Assembly (NCBI RefSeq): GCF_024807225.1
Contig: NZ_JANUCO010000001.1
Location: forward strand, 806,001-870,000
Direction of reading: 5' to 3'
Length of the DNA stretch: 64,000 bases
Source: Chryseobacterium ginsenosidimutans
GTDB lineage: Bacteria; Bacteroidota; Bacteroidia; Flavobacteriales; Weeksellaceae
Made by a program: the position numbers and the translations under genes. Shown here one piece after another: positions 36,518 to 46,551 of this stretch. The notes under the pieces are model-generated. The model made no database searches, was not told where the DNA came from, and was given only the letters and a program-made list of their open reading frames with translations. How positions within the stretch are numbered: the stretch's first letter is position 1; each line of letters starts with the position of its first letter.

Positions 36518-36614
36518 AAATTTTAGATAGAAATTTTGAATTTTAAATTACCGTTACTTTTTTAAAATATAAAAAATCTAAAATCTAAAATCTAAAATCT
36601 AAAATTTAGAAATT
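36518..36614. repeat. AAAATCT tandem repeat between rpsC and rplP
   Basis: Four perfect AAAATCT units run from 36573 to 36600, with degenerate copies on both sides. An imperfect complement (TTTTAGAT, TTTTGAATTTT) lies just upstream, so the transcript could fold. This 97-bp gap is unusually long for the cluster. Confidence 0.7.
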
Positions 36615-37040
36615 ATGTTACAACCAAAAAGAACCAAGTTCCGTAGAGTTCATAAGATGAAGATGAAGGGGAGTGCCCAAAGAGGTAGTCAACTTGCTTA
36701 TGGAACTTTCGGAATCAAGGCGACAGAAGGTGCTTGGATTACTGCAAGACAAATTGAAGCTGCTCGTATTGCTGCGACAAGATATATGAAGAGAGAAGGT
36801 CAACTATGGATCAAAATCTTCCCGGATAAGCCAATTACTAAAAAACCAGCCGAAGTAAGGATGGGTAAAGGTAAAGGTGCCGTGGAATATTGGGTAGCCG
36901 TAGTAAAACCTGGTAAAATTATGTTCGAAGTTGGAGGAGTATCTTACGATATCGCTAAAGAAGCTCTTAGACTTGCTGCACAAAAATTACCAATCGTTAC
37001 TAAATTTATAGTTGCTAACGATTTTGTTAAACCTCTTTAA
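36615..37040 (+). CDS. rplP: 50S ribosomal protein L16
   Basis: A 141-residue L16, which helps position tRNA in the A site. [35 protein letters not shown] and [19 protein letters not shown] are conserved. It lies four bases before the rpmC region. Confidence 0.98.
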   Translation: MLQPKRTKFRRVHKMKMKGSAQRGSQLAYGTFGIKATEGAWITARQIEAARIAATRYMKREGQLWIKIFPDKPITKKPAEVRMGKGKGAVEYWVAVVKPGKIMFEVGGVSYDIAKEALRLAAQKLPIVTKFIVANDFVKPL

Positions 37041-37052
37041 TCTTTGAATACA

Positions 37053-37238
37053 ATGAAACAAGCTGATATTAAAAATTTAAGCGCAGAGGAAGTTCAGGCT
37101 CAATTAGCTGATGCAAAAGTTCAATTCTCAAAAATGAAATTGGCTCACAAAATCAGCCCGCTTGAAAACCCTATTCAAATCAAAGATTTGAGAAGAACGA
37201 TCGCAAGACTAAACACTCAGTTAACTAACAAACAATAA
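37053..37238 (+). CDS. rpmC: 50S ribosomal protein L29
   Basis: A 61-residue L29, a two-helix protein near the exit tunnel ([13 protein letters not shown], and [17 protein letters not shown]). The ATG at 37053 is chosen over an in-frame TTG nine bases upstream. Confidence 0.96.
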   Translation: MKQADIKNLSAEEVQAQLADAKVQFSKMKLAHKISPLENPIQIKDLRRTIARLNTQLTNKQ

Positions 37239-37249
37239 TCCTTTTTACA

Positions 37250-37504
37250 ATGGATAGAAATTTAAGAAAAGAAAGAATCGGAGTGGTTTCCAGCAATAAA
37301 ATGGAAAAAACTATTGTTGTTAGCGAAACTACAAGAGTAAAGCACCCGATGTACGGTAAATTCGTATTAAAAACGAAAAAATATACTGCACACGACGAAA
37401 ACAACGAATGCACAGAAGGAGATACAGTTCTTATCCAAGAAACTAGACCTTTGAGCAAGAGCAAGAGATGGAGATTAGTAAGAATCATTGAAAAAGCTAA
37501 GTAA
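37250..37504 (+). CDS. rpsQ: 30S ribosomal protein S17
   Basis: An 84-residue S17 that binds 16S rRNA early in assembly. [19 protein letters not shown] and HPMYGKFV are conserved. Its stop overlaps the rplN start by one base. Confidence 0.97.
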   Translation: MDRNLRKERIGVVSSNKMEKTIVVSETTRVKHPMYGKFVLKTKKYTAHDENNECTEGDTVLIQETRPLSKSKRWRLVRIIEKAK

Positions 37505-37872
37505 TGTTACAAACAGAATCAAGATTAAAAGTTGCTGATAACACTGGTGCGAAAGAAGTACTAGTAATCAGAGTTCTGGGTGGTACCAGAAGAAGATATG
37601 CTTCAGTTGGTGATAAAATCGTAGTTACTATTAAAGATTCTACACCATCAGGAAACGCAAAGAAAGGTCAAGTATCTAAAGCAGTTGTAGTAAGAACAAA
37701 AAAAGCAGTGAGAAGAAAAGATGGTTCATACATCAAATTCGAAGACAATGCTTGTGTATTACTAAACGCTGGTGGAGAAATGAGAGGAACTCGTGTTTTC
37801 GGGCCTGTTGCTCGTGAGTTGAGAGACAAAGAATATATGAAAATCATTTCATTAGCTCCTGAAGTACTTTAA
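37504..37872 (+). CDS. rplN: 50S ribosomal protein L14
   Basis: A 122-residue L14 at the subunit interface, with [19 protein letters not shown] and the C-terminal [20 protein letters not shown]. It overlaps rpsQ by one base (TAATG), implying coupled translation. Confidence 0.98.
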   Translation: MLQTESRLKVADNTGAKEVLVIRVLGGTRRRYASVGDKIVVTIKDSTPSGNAKKGQVSKAVVVRTKKAVRRKDGSYIKFEDNACVLLNAGGEMRGTRVFGPVARELRDKEYMKIISLAPEVL

Positions 37873-37894
37873 TATTTAAAATTTTTAAAAGAAA

Positions 37895-38221
37895 ATGTCA
37901 AAGTTAAAAATAAAAAGAGGAGATAACGTAATCATTACCACTGGTAAAAAAGATATCAAAGGTAAAACTGGTGAAGTTATTGAAGTGATCAAAAAAGAAG
38001 GAAAAGACCCTAGAGTAATCGTTGCAGGACTTAACATCGTTAAAAAACACGTTAAGCCTTCAGCTTCAAATCCTCAAGGAGGAATTACTGAAAAGGAAGC
38101 TTCTATTCATATCTCAAATATAGCTTTAGTTGGTAAAGACGGAAAAGCTATCAAAATCGGTTACAAAATCGACGGAGATAAGAAAGTAAGAATCGACAAA
38201 AAAACGGGTGAAACTTTATAA
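37895..38221 (+). CDS. rplX: 50S ribosomal protein L24
   Basis: A 108-residue L24 with an N-terminal KOW motif (KRGDNVIITTGKKDIKGKTGEV). It initiates 50S assembly. It follows rplN after 22 bases. Confidence 0.97.
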   Translation: MSKLKIKRGDNVIITTGKKDIKGKTGEVIEVIKKEGKDPRVIVAGLNIVKKHVKPSASNPQGGITEKEASIHISNIALVGKDGKAIKIGYKIDGDKKVRIDKKTGETL

Positions 38222-38234
38222 TTTTAAATAACAC

Positions 38235-38786
38235 ATGGAATATATAGCAAGACCCAAAAAAGCATATAATGAAACGATTGTTCCTGCAATGATGGAAGAA
38301 TTCGGGTACAAATCAGTAATGCAAGTACCTAAATTAGAAAAAATCATCCTTTCTCAAGGGTTAGGTGATGCCACTGCAGACAAAAAAATCATCGACTATG
38401 CTGTTGAAGAATTAACGAACATCACTGGTCAGAAGGCTGTAGGTACTATCTCTAAGAAAGACGAAGCTGCTTTCAAATTGAGAAAAGGGATGCCTGTAGG
38501 TGCTAAAGTTACTCTTAGAGCTCACAAAATGTATGAGTTCCTAGACAGACTTACTGCTTCTGCTTTACCACGTATTAGAGATTTTTCTGGTATTAAAGCT
38601 GATGGTTTCGACGGTAGAGGTAATTATAACTTAGGTATTACTGAGCAAATTATCTTCCCTGAGATCGCAATCGACAAAGTGAAAAAAATCCAAGGGATGG
38701 ACATCACTTTCGTAACATCTGCGAAAACAGATAAAGAAGCTAAAGCATTATTAACTCACTTCGGTTTACCTTTCAAAAAGAACTAA
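38235..38786 (+). CDS. rplE: 50S ribosomal protein L5
   Basis: A 183-residue L5 that binds 5S rRNA and contacts P-site t[29 protein letters not shown] and [20 protein letters not shown] are conserved. Confidence 0.98.
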   Translation: MEYIARPKKAYNETIVPAMMEEFGYKSVMQVPKLEKIILSQGLGDATADKKIIDYAVEELTNITGQKAVGTISKKDEAAFKLRKGMPVGAKVTLRAHKMYEFLDRLTASALPRIRDFSGIKADGFDGRGNYNLGITEQIIFPEIAIDKVKKIQGMDITFVTSAKTDKEAKALLTHFGLPFKKN

Positions 38787-38789
38787 GAG

Positions 38790-39059
38790 ATGGCTAAAGA
38801 ATCAATGAAAGCGCGTGAGCGCAAAAGAGAAGCACTAGTTGCTAAATACGCTGACAAAAGAAAAGCTTTAAAAGAAGCAGGTGATTACGAAGGTTTACAA
38901 AAGCTTCCTAAAAACGCTTCTCCTGTAAGATTACACAACAGATGTAAACTAACAGGTAGACCAAGAGGATATATGAGAACGTTTGGTATTTCCAGAGTAA
39001 CTTTCAGAGAAATGGCAAACAACGGTCTTATCCCGGGTGTTAAAAAAGCAAGTTGGTAA
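38790..39059 (+). CDS. rpsN: 30S ribosomal protein S14
   Basis: An 89-residue S14 of the zinc-independent C- type. It lacks the paired CxxC motifs and carries [30 protein letters not shown] C-terminal sequence. It lies three bases after rplE and is followed by a 151-bp gap with two hairpins. Confidence 0.97.
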   Translation: MAKESMKARERKREALVAKYADKRKALKEAGDYEGLQKLPKNASPVRLHNRCKLTGRPRGYMRTFGISRVTFREMANNGLIPGVKKASW

Positions 39060-39084
39060 TTATTCATTACTAATAAAAAATTCG

Positions 39085-39153
39085 GAACAATTAAGTTGTT
39101 CAGATACTAAAGATAAAAATATCAGACCGAAGTTTTCTGAAGTCTGATATTTT
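39085..39153 (+). promoter_or_regulatory. Two hairpins between rpsN and rpsH
   Basis: The first is GAACAA/TTGTTC with a 5-nt loop (39085-39101). The second is a perfect 12-bp stem (39116-39127 with 39142-39153), loop 14 nt, followed by TATTC rather than a clean T-run. No TAnnTTTG box was found before rpsH. They could be an attenuator, an RNA-processing site or an r-protein-binding site. Confidence 0.55.
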
Positions 39154-39210
39154 ATTCTTCAAGTCTTTGCAATACTGATTGTTCTTTAACCAATAATTTA
39201 AAACAAAGAA

Positions 39211-39609
39211 ATGGTAACAGATCCAATTTCAGATTTCCTAACAAGAGTAAGGAACGCACAAAGCGCAGGCCACAAGGTGGTGGAAATTCCTGCATCGAAA
39301 ATCAAAAAGGAGATTACTAAGATCTTATTTGATCAAGGGTATATCTTAAACTACAAGTTTGAAGATAGCGCTGTTCAAGGTACGATCAAAATCGCTTTAA
39401 AGTACGACAAACAAACTAGCAAACCAGCTATCAAGTCTATTCAAAGAGCTTCTAGACCTGGTTTGAGACAGTACAAAGGTTCTACAGAACTTCCAAGAGT
39501 ACTAAACGGTTTGGGTATTTCTATCATCTCTACTTCTAAAGGAGTAATGACTGACAAGAAGGCTAGAGAAGAGAAAGTAGGCGGTGAAGTAATCTGCTAT
39601 GTTTATTAA
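39211..39609 (+). CDS. rpsH: 30S ribosomal protein S8
   Basis: A 132-residue S8, with TDPISDFLTRVRNAQSAGH and a C-terminal ISIISTSKGVMTDKKAREE segment. S8 binds 16S rRNA and, in E. coli, represses the spc operon through its mRNA. The hairpins just upstream make local autoregulation possible. Confidence 0.98.
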   Translation: MVTDPISDFLTRVRNAQSAGHKVVEIPASKIKKEITKILFDQGYILNYKFEDSAVQGTIKIALKYDKQTSKPAIKSIQRASRPGLRQYKGSTELPRVLNGLGISIISTSKGVMTDKKAREEKVGGEVICYVY

Positions 39610-39627
39610 TTTTTAATCAGAAGGAAA

Positions 39628-40173
39628 ATGTCAAGAATTGGTAAAGCAATTATAACAGTTCCTGCAGGAGTTACAATCACTGAAAACAATGGTGTAGTAA
39701 CGGTAAAAGGTCCTAAAGGAGAATTATCTCAGGAGCTTACAGCGGGAATTACTTTAGAACAAAAAGATGGCGAACTTACTGTAATCAGACCATCAGATTC
39801 TAAGCAACACAGAGCGTTACACGGTTTATACCGCGCGCTTATCAACAACATGATTTTAGGAACTACAGAAGGTTTCACGAAAAAATTAGAACTAGTAGGG
39901 GTAGGATACAGAGCTTCTCATTCAGGTCAAAAACTTGAATTAGCTTTAGGATTCTCTCACGGTATCGTTTTAGAACTTCCTAGCGAAGTTGTAATTGATA
40001 CATTGACTGAAAAAGGTAAAAATCCAATTATTACTTTAACGTCTTACGACAAGCAACTTCTTGGAATGGTGGCTGCAAAGATCCGTTCATTCAGAAAGCC
40101 TGAACCGTACAAAGGAAAAGGTGTGAGATTCGTTGGGGAAATTGTTAGACGTAAAGCTGGTAAATCTGCTTAA
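39628..40173 (+). CDS. rplF: 50S ribosomal protein L6
   Basis: A 181-residue L6 near the sarcin-ricin loop and factor-binding site. SRIGKAIITVPAGV and the C-terminal RKPEPYKGKGVRFVGEIVRRKAGK are conserved. Confidence 0.98.
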   Translation: MSRIGKAIITVPAGVTITENNGVVTVKGPKGELSQELTAGITLEQKDGELTVIRPSDSKQHRALHGLYRALINNMILGTTEGFTKKLELVGVGYRASHSGQKLELALGFSHGIVLELPSEVVIDTLTEKGKNPIITLTSYDKQLLGMVAAKIRSFRKPEPYKGKGVRFVGEIVRRKAGKSA

Positions 40174-40188
40174 TAAATTATAAGTATT

Positions 40189-40542
40189 ATGGCATTAAGT
40201 AAATTAGAAAAAAGAATAAGAATAAAGAGAAGAGTAAGAGGAAAAATCTCTGGATCTTCTGAATTGCCAAGATTATCTGTATATAAAAGTAATAAGGAAA
40301 TTTACGCTCAGTTAATCGATGATAACAGTGGAAAAACTTTAGCTTCAGCTTCTTCAAGAGAGAAGGGTGTTGATGCTAACGGAACTAAAACTGAAGTTTC
40401 TGCCGCTGTCGGTAAAGCTATTGCTGCTAAAGCGGTTGCTGCAGGAATTGAAACTATTGTGTTTGATAGAAACGGTTTCGTATATCACGGAAGAGTGAAA
40501 GCTCTTGCTGATGGTGCGAGAGAAGGAGGACTTAAATTCTAA
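40189..40542 (+). CDS. rplR: 50S ribosomal protein L18
   Basis: A 117-residue L18 that binds 5S rRNA with L5. [25 protein letters not shown] N-terminus and [21 protein letters not shown] are typical. Confidence 0.97.
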   Translation: MALSKLEKRIRIKRRVRGKISGSSELPRLSVYKSNKEIYAQLIDDNSGKTLASASSREKGVDANGTKTEVSAAVGKAIAAKAVAAGIETIVFDRNGFVYHGRVKALADGAREGGLKF

Positions 40543-40560
40543 TCATTAAATTTCGGAAAT

Positions 40561-41082
40561 ATGTTAGGACTAGATAATATAGAAAGAGTAAAACCGGGAG
40601 GATTAGAATTAAAAGATCGTCTCGTAGCTGTTAACAGAGTAACAAAAGTAACCAAAGGGGGTAGAGCTTTCGGATTTTCTGCAATTGTTGTTGTAGGAAA
40701 CGAAGAAGGTGTTATCGGTTTTGGTTTAGGGAAATCTAAAGAGGTTGCTTCTGCAATTGCTAAAGCAGTTGAAGACGCTAAGAAAAACCTTGTGAAAGTT
40801 CCTGTAATGAATCACACAATTCCTCACCAGACTACTGCTAGATACGGTGGTGCAGATATCTTCTTAAGACCTGCTTCTCATGGTACAGGGCTTATCGCTG
40901 GTGGTGCGGTAAGAGCGGTACTTGAATCTGCTGGTATTCACGATATCCTTTCAAAATCTAAAGGATCTTCTAACCCTCACAACGTGGTGAAAGCTACTTT
41001 CAAAGCGTTATTGGATATCAGAAGACCTGAAGAAATTGCAAGAATGAGAGGAGTTTCTCTAAGTAAAGTGTTTAACGGTTAA
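40561..41082 (+). CDS. rpsE: 30S ribosomal protein S5
   Basis: A 173-residue S5 with its double-stranded-RNA-binding domain ([18 protein letters not shown]) and [20 protein letters not shown]5 takes part in decoding fidelity and in mRNA unwinding at the entry. Confidence 0.98.
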   Translation: MLGLDNIERVKPGGLELKDRLVAVNRVTKVTKGGRAFGFSAIVVVGNEEGVIGFGLGKSKEVASAIAKAVEDAKKNLVKVPVMNHTIPHQTTARYGGADIFLRPASHGTGLIAGGAVRAVLESAGIHDILSKSKGSSNPHNVVKATFKALLDIRRPEEIARMRGVSLSKVFNG

Positions 41083-41092
41083 TATATAAACA

Positions 41093-41269
41093 ATGGCAAC
41101 AATTAAAGTAAAACAAGTAAGAAGCGCTATTGGTAGAACAAAAACCCAAAAGAGAACGCTTGAAGCATTAGGATTAAAGAAACTTCACCAAGTTGTAGAG
41201 CACGAAGCTACTCCTTCTATCTTAGGAATGATAGCTGCAGTTAGTCATTTACTTGAAGTTCAAAAATAA
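41093..41269 (+). CDS. rpmD: 50S ribosomal protein L30
   Basis: A 58-residue L30 read from ATG 41093 to TAA 41269: MATIKVKQVRSAIGRTKTQK at the start, LEALGLKKLHQVVEHE in the middle, ending HLLEVQK. It fills the gap between rpsE and rplO, the standard place for rpmD. Confidence 0.96.
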   Translation: MATIKVKQVRSAIGRTKTQKRTLEALGLKKLHQVVEHEATPSILGMIAAVSHLLEVQK

Positions 41270-41288
41270 TTTTTAAAATAATTTTAAA

Positions 41289-41738
41289 ATGAATTTAAAC
41301 AACATAAAACCAGCTGCAGGATCTACTTTCAATTCAAAAAGAATTGGTAGAGGTCAAGGTACTGGAAAAGGAGGTACATCTACAAAAGGACACAAAGGTC
41401 AGAAAGCAAGAGCTGGTTATTCTCAGAAGATCGGTTTTGAAGGAGGTCAGATGCCTTTGCAAAGAAGATTACCTAAATTCGGATTCAAAAACGTAAACAG
41501 AAAAGAGTTTAGAGGAATTAACCTTGATACGATTCAAATTTTAATTGAAAATAAATCTATCACTGGAGATATTACAAAAGAAGTTTTAATTGAAAACGGA
41601 TTAATTACTAAAAACGAATTAGTGAAAATTATGGGTAGAGGAGAATTGAAATCTGCGGTTTCAATCTCTGCTGACAAATTCACTAAATCTGCTGAAGAGC
41701 TTATTTCTAAAGCAGGTGGTAAAGCAATTACTTTATAA
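41289..41738 (+). CDS. rplO: 50S ribosomal protein L15
   Basis: A 149-residue L15 with the basic Gly-rich N-terminal tail (RIGRGQGTGKGGTSTKGHKG) that threads into 23S rRNA, and GFEGGQMPLQRRLPKFGF. It ends ten bases before secY. Confidence 0.98.
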   Translation: MNLNNIKPAAGSTFNSKRIGRGQGTGKGGTSTKGHKGQKARAGYSQKIGFEGGQMPLQRRLPKFGFKNVNRKEFRGINLDTIQILIENKSITGDITKEVLIENGLITKNELVKIMGRGELKSAVSISADKFTKSAEELISKAGGKAITL

Positions 41739-41747
41739 TAATTACTA

Positions 41748-43128
41748 ATGAAAGAATTTATACAAACCCTCAAAAATATTTGGAGCCTAAAAGAATTAAG
41801 AGATAAAATTATCTTCACTTTAGGTATTATTCTTGTGTATAGATTCGCATCTTATATCTCCTTACCTGCAATTAACCTTGCACAAGTAGGAGATCTCTTA
41901 GAGCATTATAAAAATCAAGGCGGTAACAAGCAAGGAGCAGGTCTCCTTGGCTTGCTTTCGTCGTTTACGGGAGGAGCTTTCAGCCACGCTTCCGTGATGG
42001 CGTTAGGTATCATGCCTTATATTTCTGCTTCTATTATTGTTCAGTTGATGGGAATGGCTATTCCTTATCTTCAGAAACTTCAGAAAGATGGAGAGTCTGG
42101 TAGAAATACATTGAATCAAATTACTAGATGGTTAACGATCGGAGTTTGTCTTGTACAGGCACCTTCTTATTTAACATCTATTACTCAATTATTTTTACCG
42201 TATGCTCAGTTTCCAGTCTGCATACTATGTAGAGCCAACTTCTATCATGTTCTGGTTGCCAAGTATTGTAATCTTGGTAGGCGGTTCAGTATTCGCAATG
42301 TGGTTGGGTGAGAAAATCACCGACAAAGGTATCGGAAACGGGATCTCTATCCTTATTATGGTGGGGATTCTTTCAAGATTACCTGAAGCATTCGTACAGG
42401 AAATGGCAGTGCAGAACGGAAAAGGAGGAATGGGATCTATCATGATCCTTATTGAAGTAATTTTCTGGATGTTGGTTGTTCTTTTAGCAGTGGTCTTATC
42501 CGTTGCTGTCAGAAAAATCCCTATCCAGTATGTAAGCAGAGCTCAGGCAAGAGGAGGTGTAAACAGAAATCTTATGCAAGGAGCAAGACAGTGGATTCCA
42601 TTGAAAGTGAATGCAGCCGGTGTAATGCCGATCATTTTTGCGCAAGCATTAATGTTCGTACCTGGTTTGTTAACAAAAGTAGATGAGTCTAATACTTTTC
42701 TTGCAGGTTTCAAGAATGTTTTTAGCTGGCAATACAACGTATTGTTTGCACTATTAATTATTATCTTCTCGTTTTTCTATACTGCAATTACAATTCCGGT
42801 GAACCAAATGGCTGATGATTTGAAGAGAAATGGAGGTTTAGTACCGAAAGTAAGACCAGGAAAAGAGACAGCTGATTATTTAGATGATATTTTATCAAAA
42901 ATTACCTTGCCAGGTGCAATATTTTTATCTATCTTTGCAATCCTTCCGGCAATTGTGCATGGAAGCTTTGTTCAGACAGATGCGTTCGCCTTATTTTTCG
43001 GGGGGACGTCGCTATTGATTATGGTGGGAGTAATTTTAGATACTGTTCAACAGATTAATACTTATCTGCTGAACCATCATTATGATGGCTTAATGCAGTC
43101 TAAATTATCAAGAACGACTGGATATTAA
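41748..43128 (+). CDS. secY: Protein translocase subunit SecY, interrupted by a +1 frameshift
   Basis: With one base removed the gene encodes 459 residues with ten membrane helices, the normal SecY length. N-terminal RDKIIFTLGIILVYRFASYISLP (helix 1), GGAFSHASVMALGIMPYISASIIVQL (plug/helix 2-3 region), later GIGNGISILIMVGI and the C-terminal NHHYDGLMQSKLS are diagnostic. SecY forms the inner-membrane protein-conducting channel and is essential. The natural reading YAQFQSAYYVEPTS is broken by an extra T in AGTTTC at 42208-42213, giving a 187-codon fragment that reads on through divergent codons. Because SecY cannot be lost, this is most likely not the true genomic sequence, unless a second copy exists elsewhere. 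Confidence 0.95.
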
Positions 43129-43131
43129 TTT

Positions 43132-43347
43132 ATGGCAAAACAAAAACATATTGAACAAGACGGCGTTATAACGGAAGCACTTTCGAACGCCCAGTTCCGT
43201 GTAGAGCTAGAAAATGGGCATATGCTTATCGCTCATATCTCTGGCAAAATGCGAATGCATTATATTAAACTTTTACCCGGTGATAAGGTAAAATTAGAAA
43301 TGTCTCCTTACGATTTAACAAAAGGGAGAATTACATTTAGATATTAA
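43132..43347 (+). CDS. infA: Translation initiation factor IF-1
   Basis: A 71-residue IF-1, an S1-like OB-fold protein that blocks the A site during initiation. [45 protein letters not shown] sequence and the end [14 protein letters not shown] are diagnostic. It follows secY after three bases. Confidence 0.97.
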   Translation: MAKQKHIEQDGVITEALSNAQFRVELENGHMLIAHISGKMRMHYIKLLPGDKVKLEMSPYDLTKGRITFRY

Positions 43348-43354
43348 AACAAAC

Positions 43355-43382
43355 GCCAAATGGAAGAGAAATTCCATTTGGC
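43355..43382 (+). promoter_or_regulatory. Perfect 11-bp hairpin between infA and rpmJ
   Basis: GCCAAATGGAA (43355-43365) pairs with TTCCATTTGGC (43372-43382) around a 6-nt loop. No T-run follows, so it is more likely an mRNA processing or attenuation point than a full terminator. The genes downstream are also ribosomal. Confidence 0.6.
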
Positions 43383-43409
43383 TATTGTTAAAAAATAAAT
43401 ACTATCAAA

Positions 43410-43526
43410 ATGAAAGTAAGAGCATCAATTAAAAAAAGAAGTGCTGATTGCAAAATCGTACGCAGAAAAGGTGTACTATTTGTAATCAACAAGAAAAACC
43501 CCAAATTTAAACAAAGACAAGGTTAA
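43410..43526 (+). CDS. rpmJ: 50S ribosomal protein L36
   Basis: A 38-residue L36 read from ATG 43410 to TAA 43526. It starts [20 protein letters not shown] and ends NPKFKQRQG. Of the usual zinc ligands (Cys11, Cys14, Cys27, His32), only one cysteine is present, so it is the zinc-free C- type. Its place between infA and rpsM is standard. Confidence 0.96.
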   Translation: MKVRASIKKRSADCKIVRRKGVLFVINKKNPKFKQRQG

Positions 43527-43535
43527 AATTAAATT

Positions 43536-43913
43536 ATGGCGAGAATTTCAGGTATTGATTTACCAAAGAACAAAAGAGGAGTTATCGGTTTAACTTATAT
43601 CTACGGAGTTGGAAGAAGTACTTCTTCTGAAATCCTTAAGGCTGCCGGTATCAGCGAAGACAAGAAAGTCAACGAATGGAATGACGATGAATTGGCTGCA
43701 ATCAGAACTTATATCTCAGAAAACGTAAAAGTAGAAGGAGAGCTTAGATCTGAAGTGCAATTGAACATTAAGCGATTAATGGACATAGGATGCCAACGAG
43801 GAATACGTCACAGACTTGGATTACCTTTAAGAGGCCAGAGAACGAAAAACAACTCTAGAACTAGAAAAGGAAAGAGAAAAACTGTTGCTAACAAGAAAAA
43901 AGCTAGTAAATAA
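43536..43913 (+). CDS. rpsM: 30S ribosomal protein S13
   Basis: A 125-residue S13 of the 30S head that contacts P-site tRNA and forms the intersubunit bridge. [25 protein letters not shown] and [21 protein letters not shown] are conserved. Confidence 0.98.
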   Translation: MARISGIDLPKNKRGVIGLTYIYGVGRSTSSEILKAAGISEDKKVNEWNDDELAAIRTYISENVKVEGELRSEVQLNIKRLMDIGCQRGIRHRLGLPLRGQRTKNNSRTRKGKRKTVANKKKASK

Positions 43914-43925
43914 TCGTTAGGAATT

Positions 43926-44315
43926 ATGGCAAAACAAACTAAAGTAGTTAAGAAAAGAAAAGTAAAAGTTGAAGCTATTGGAGAAGCGCATATTCAAGCT
44001 TCTTTCAATAACATCATCATTTCTTTAACAAATAAAAGCGGAGAGGTTATCTCTTGGGCTTCTGCCGGTAAAATGGGTTTCAGAGGTTCTAAAAAGAATA
44101 CTCCATTTGCTGCTCAAATGGCAGCTGAAAATTGCTCTGCTGTAGCTCACGAAGCTGGTTTAAGAAGAGTAAAGGTGTTTGTAAAAGGTCCAGGTGCAGG
44201 TAGAGAATCAGCGATCAGATCTATTCACAATTCAGGTATTGAAGTAAGTGAAATCGTTGATGTGACTCCTATGCCACACAATGGATGTAGACCACCAAAA
44301 AGAAGAAGAGTTTAA
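43926..44315 (+). CDS. rpsK: 30S ribosomal protein S11
   Basis: A 129-residue S11 on the 30S platform. [24 protein letters not shown] and [30 protein letters not shown] C-terminus (here GIEVSE) are diagnostic. Confidence 0.98.
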   Translation: MAKQTKVVKKRKVKVEAIGEAHIQASFNNIIISLTNKSGEVISWASAGKMGFRGSKKNTPFAAQMAAENCSAVAHEAGLRRVKVFVKGPGAGRESAIRSIHNSGIEVSEIVDVTPMPHNGCRPPKRRRV

Positions 44316-44334
44316 TTTTTAGAATTTACCCATT

Positions 44335-44943
44335 ATGGCAAGATATATTGGACCTAAAACTAAGATTGCTAGAAAGTTTGGTGCTGCAATCTACGGAGAT
44401 GATAAAAACTTCGAAAAAAGAAAGAACCAACCGCCAGGACAACATGGCGTTAACAAAAGAAGAGGAGCAAAGAAATCTGAATATGCTGTTCAGTTGATGG
44501 AGAAGCAAAAAGCTAAATATACTTACGGTATTTTAGAAAGACAATTTGCTAACCTATTTGATAAAGCACACAGAAGTAAGGGCGTAACAGGTGAAGTTCT
44601 ATTACAACTTTGCGAATCAAGATTGGATAACGTTGTATACAGATTAGGTTTTGCTAAAACTAGATCTGGTGCAAGACAATTGACTTCTCACAGACACATT
44701 ACTGTGAACGGAGAAATCCTTAACATCCCTTCGTATTTGGTTAAAGCTGGTGATGTAATCGCTGTAAGAGAAAAATCTAAGTCTCTTGAAGTTGTTACAG
44801 ATGCATTAGCTTCTAAAGCAAATTATGAGTGGTTACAATTCAACGATGAGAAGAAAGAAGGTACCTTCATTTCTGCTCCTGAGAGAATCCAAATTCCGGA
44901 AGACATCAAGGAGAACCTTATCGTGGAACTTTACTCTAAATAA
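44335..44943 (+). CDS. rpsD: 30S ribosomal protein S4
   Basis: A 202-residue S4, a primary 16S-binding protein. [33 protein letters not shown] and the S4 RNA-binding domain ([27 protein letters not shown]) are visible. It also represses the alpha operon in some bacteria; no such site was identified here. Confidence 0.98.
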   Translation: MARYIGPKTKIARKFGAAIYGDDKNFEKRKNQPPGQHGVNKRRGAKKSEYAVQLMEKQKAKYTYGILERQFANLFDKAHRSKGVTGEVLLQLCESRLDNVVYRLGFAKTRSGARQLTSHRHITVNGEILNIPSYLVKAGDVIAVREKSKSLEVVTDALASKANYEWLQFNDEKKEGTFISAPERIQIPEDIKENLIVELYSK

Positions 44944-44975
44944 TTTTTAATCAAATTTTTGCTCAACCCAATAAT

Positions 44976-45971
44976 ATGGCAATTTTACAATTCATAAAAC
45001 CCGATAAAGTAATATTACTTAACTCTGATGAATTTAGAGGTCAGTTTGAATTCAGACCACTAGAACCAGGTTTCGGGCTTACAATCGGTAATGCTTTGAG
45101 AAGAGTGTTGCTTTCTTCTCTGGAAGGATACGCTATTTCATCTATCAAAATAGAAGGTGTAGAGCACGAATTTTCAACTATTCCAGGAGTAATCGAAGAT
45201 GTTACCGAAATTATTCTTAACCTTAAGCAGGTAAGATTAAAAGCTACGGCAGAAAACCAAGCTTCAGAGCAGGTTGTTGCCAAAGTTTCGGGTCAGACGA
45301 TTATTACTGCTGGAGATTTAGGTAAATCGATGAACGGATTTGAGGTGCTAAACCCGGATTTGGTGATTTGTAACCTAAACAGTGATGTAACTTTCGAAAT
45401 TACTTTCAACCTAGAAAAAGGTAGAGGATATGTTCCTTCAGAACAAAATAAGTCAAACAATGCACCAATCGGTACTATTGCTATTGACTCTATTTTCACA
45501 CCAATTAAGAAAGTACAATACAGTATTGAAAATTATCGTGTAGAGCAAAAAACAGACTACGAAAAACTTATATTAGATATAGAGACTGATGGATCTATCA
45601 GCCCTCAAAATGCTTTAACAGAAGCTTCTAAGATATTAATTTATCACTTCATGTTGTTCTCTGATGAGAGAATAACGCTTGAAACTGAAGCTGTAAAAGC
45701 ATCTATCCAATATGACGAGGAAACTCTTCATACAAGACAACTACTTAAGTCTAAATTAGCAGATATGGATCTTTCTGTAAGAGCCCTAAACTGTCTGAAA
45801 GCTGCTGAAGTAGAAACTCTTGGAGAATTGGTTTCTTATAGTAAGTCTGATTTGATGAAATTCAGAAATTTTGGTAAAAAATCTTTGACAGAACTAGAAG
45901 AACTAGTGCATTCAAAAGGTCTTAACTTCGGTTTCGACGTTGCAAAATATAAGTTAGACGCTGATAAATAA
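44976..45971 (+). CDS. rpoA: RNA polymerase subunit alpha
   Basis: A 331-residue alpha subunit. The N-terminal assembly domain ([23 protein letters not shown]) and the C-terminal helix-hairpin-helix domain ([36 protein letters not shown]; about 262-320) are both present. It scaffolds the core polymerase and contacts activators and UP DNA. Confidence 0.98.
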   Translation: MAILQFIKPDKVILLNSDEFRGQFEFRPLEPGFGLTIGNALRRVLLSSLEGYAISSIKIEGVEHEFSTIPGVIEDVTEIILNLKQVRLKATAENQASEQVVAKVSGQTIITAGDLGKSMNGFEVLNPDLVICNLNSDVTFEITFNLEKGRGYVPSEQNKSNNAPIGTIAIDSIFTPIKKVQYSIENYRVEQKTDYEKLILDIETDGSISPQNALTEASKILIYHFMLFSDERITLETEAVKASIQYDEETLHTRQLLKSKLADMDLSVRALNCLKAAEVETLGELVSYSKSDLMKFRNFGKKSLTELEELVHSKGLNFGFDVAKYKLDADK

Positions 45972-45977
45972 TTAATA

Positions 45978-46496
45978 ATGAGACACGGTAAAAAATTCAA
46001 TCACTTAGGAAGAACAGCTTCTCATAGAAGTGCTTTACTTTCTAATATGGCTTGTTCTCTAATTGAGCATAAGAGAATCAACACTACTGTAGCTAAAGCT
46101 AAAGCTTTAAGAGTATATGTTGAGCCTCTATTAACAAAGGCAAAAGAAGATACTACACACAATAGAAGAATTGTTTTTTCATATCTTCAAAGTAAAGAGG
46201 CTGTTACTGAACTTTTCAGATCAGTAGCTCCTAAAATCGCAGAAAGAAACGGCGGATATACAAGAATCATCAAGACTGGTTTCAGACAAGGTGATGCTGC
46301 TGATATGGCTCTTATCGAGCTTGTTGATTTCAACGAACTTTACAATCCTAATGCTGAAGAGAAAAAAGCTACAAGAAGAAGCAGAAGATCTACATCTACT
46401 GCAAAGGTAGCTGTTGAAGCTCCTGTAGTAGAAGAAAAAGTTGAAGAGCCTACGGCAGAAGCAACTGATTCTACAGAGGAAAAAGCTGGAGAATAA
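45978..46496 (+). CDS. rplQ: 50S ribosomal protein L17 with acidic tail
   Basis: A 172-residue L17. The core ([21 protein letters not shown], and the conserved ARLRP-type contact region) spans about 1-120; the C-terminal 45 residues are a Thr/Val/Glu/Ala-rich acidic tail not present in E. coli (127 residues). It is the last gene of the cluster and is followed by a strong terminator. Confidence 0.97.
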   Translation: MRHGKKFNHLGRTASHRSALLSNMACSLIEHKRINTTVAKAKALRVYVEPLLTKAKEDTTHNRRIVFSYLQSKEAVTELFRSVAPKIAERNGGYTRIIKTGFRQGDAADMALIELVDFNELYNPNAEEKKATRRSRRSTSTAKVAVEAPVVEEKVEEPTAEATDSTEEKAGE

Positions 46497-46513
46497 TATT
46501 CATTCAGATATAT

Positions 46514-46550
46514 AAAAAAACCGCTCAGATTTCTGAGCGGTTTTTTGTTT
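46514..46550. terminator. Bidirectional terminator after the ribosomal cluster
   Basis: A stem of at least eight pairs (CCGCTCAG/CTGAGCGG; 46521-46540) is flanked by an A-run and a T-run. It ends rplQ transcription and, on the minus strand, the lipoprotein gene. Confidence 0.9.
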
Positions 46551-46551
46551 T

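Noticed and set aside
42208..42213. Programmed ribosomal frameshift in secY and the other seven genes
   Set aside because: No such control is known for secY or gltA, the genes are unrelated, and there are no accompanying slippery heptamers, stop codons or structures. The shared GTTC context fits a sequence-level cause better.
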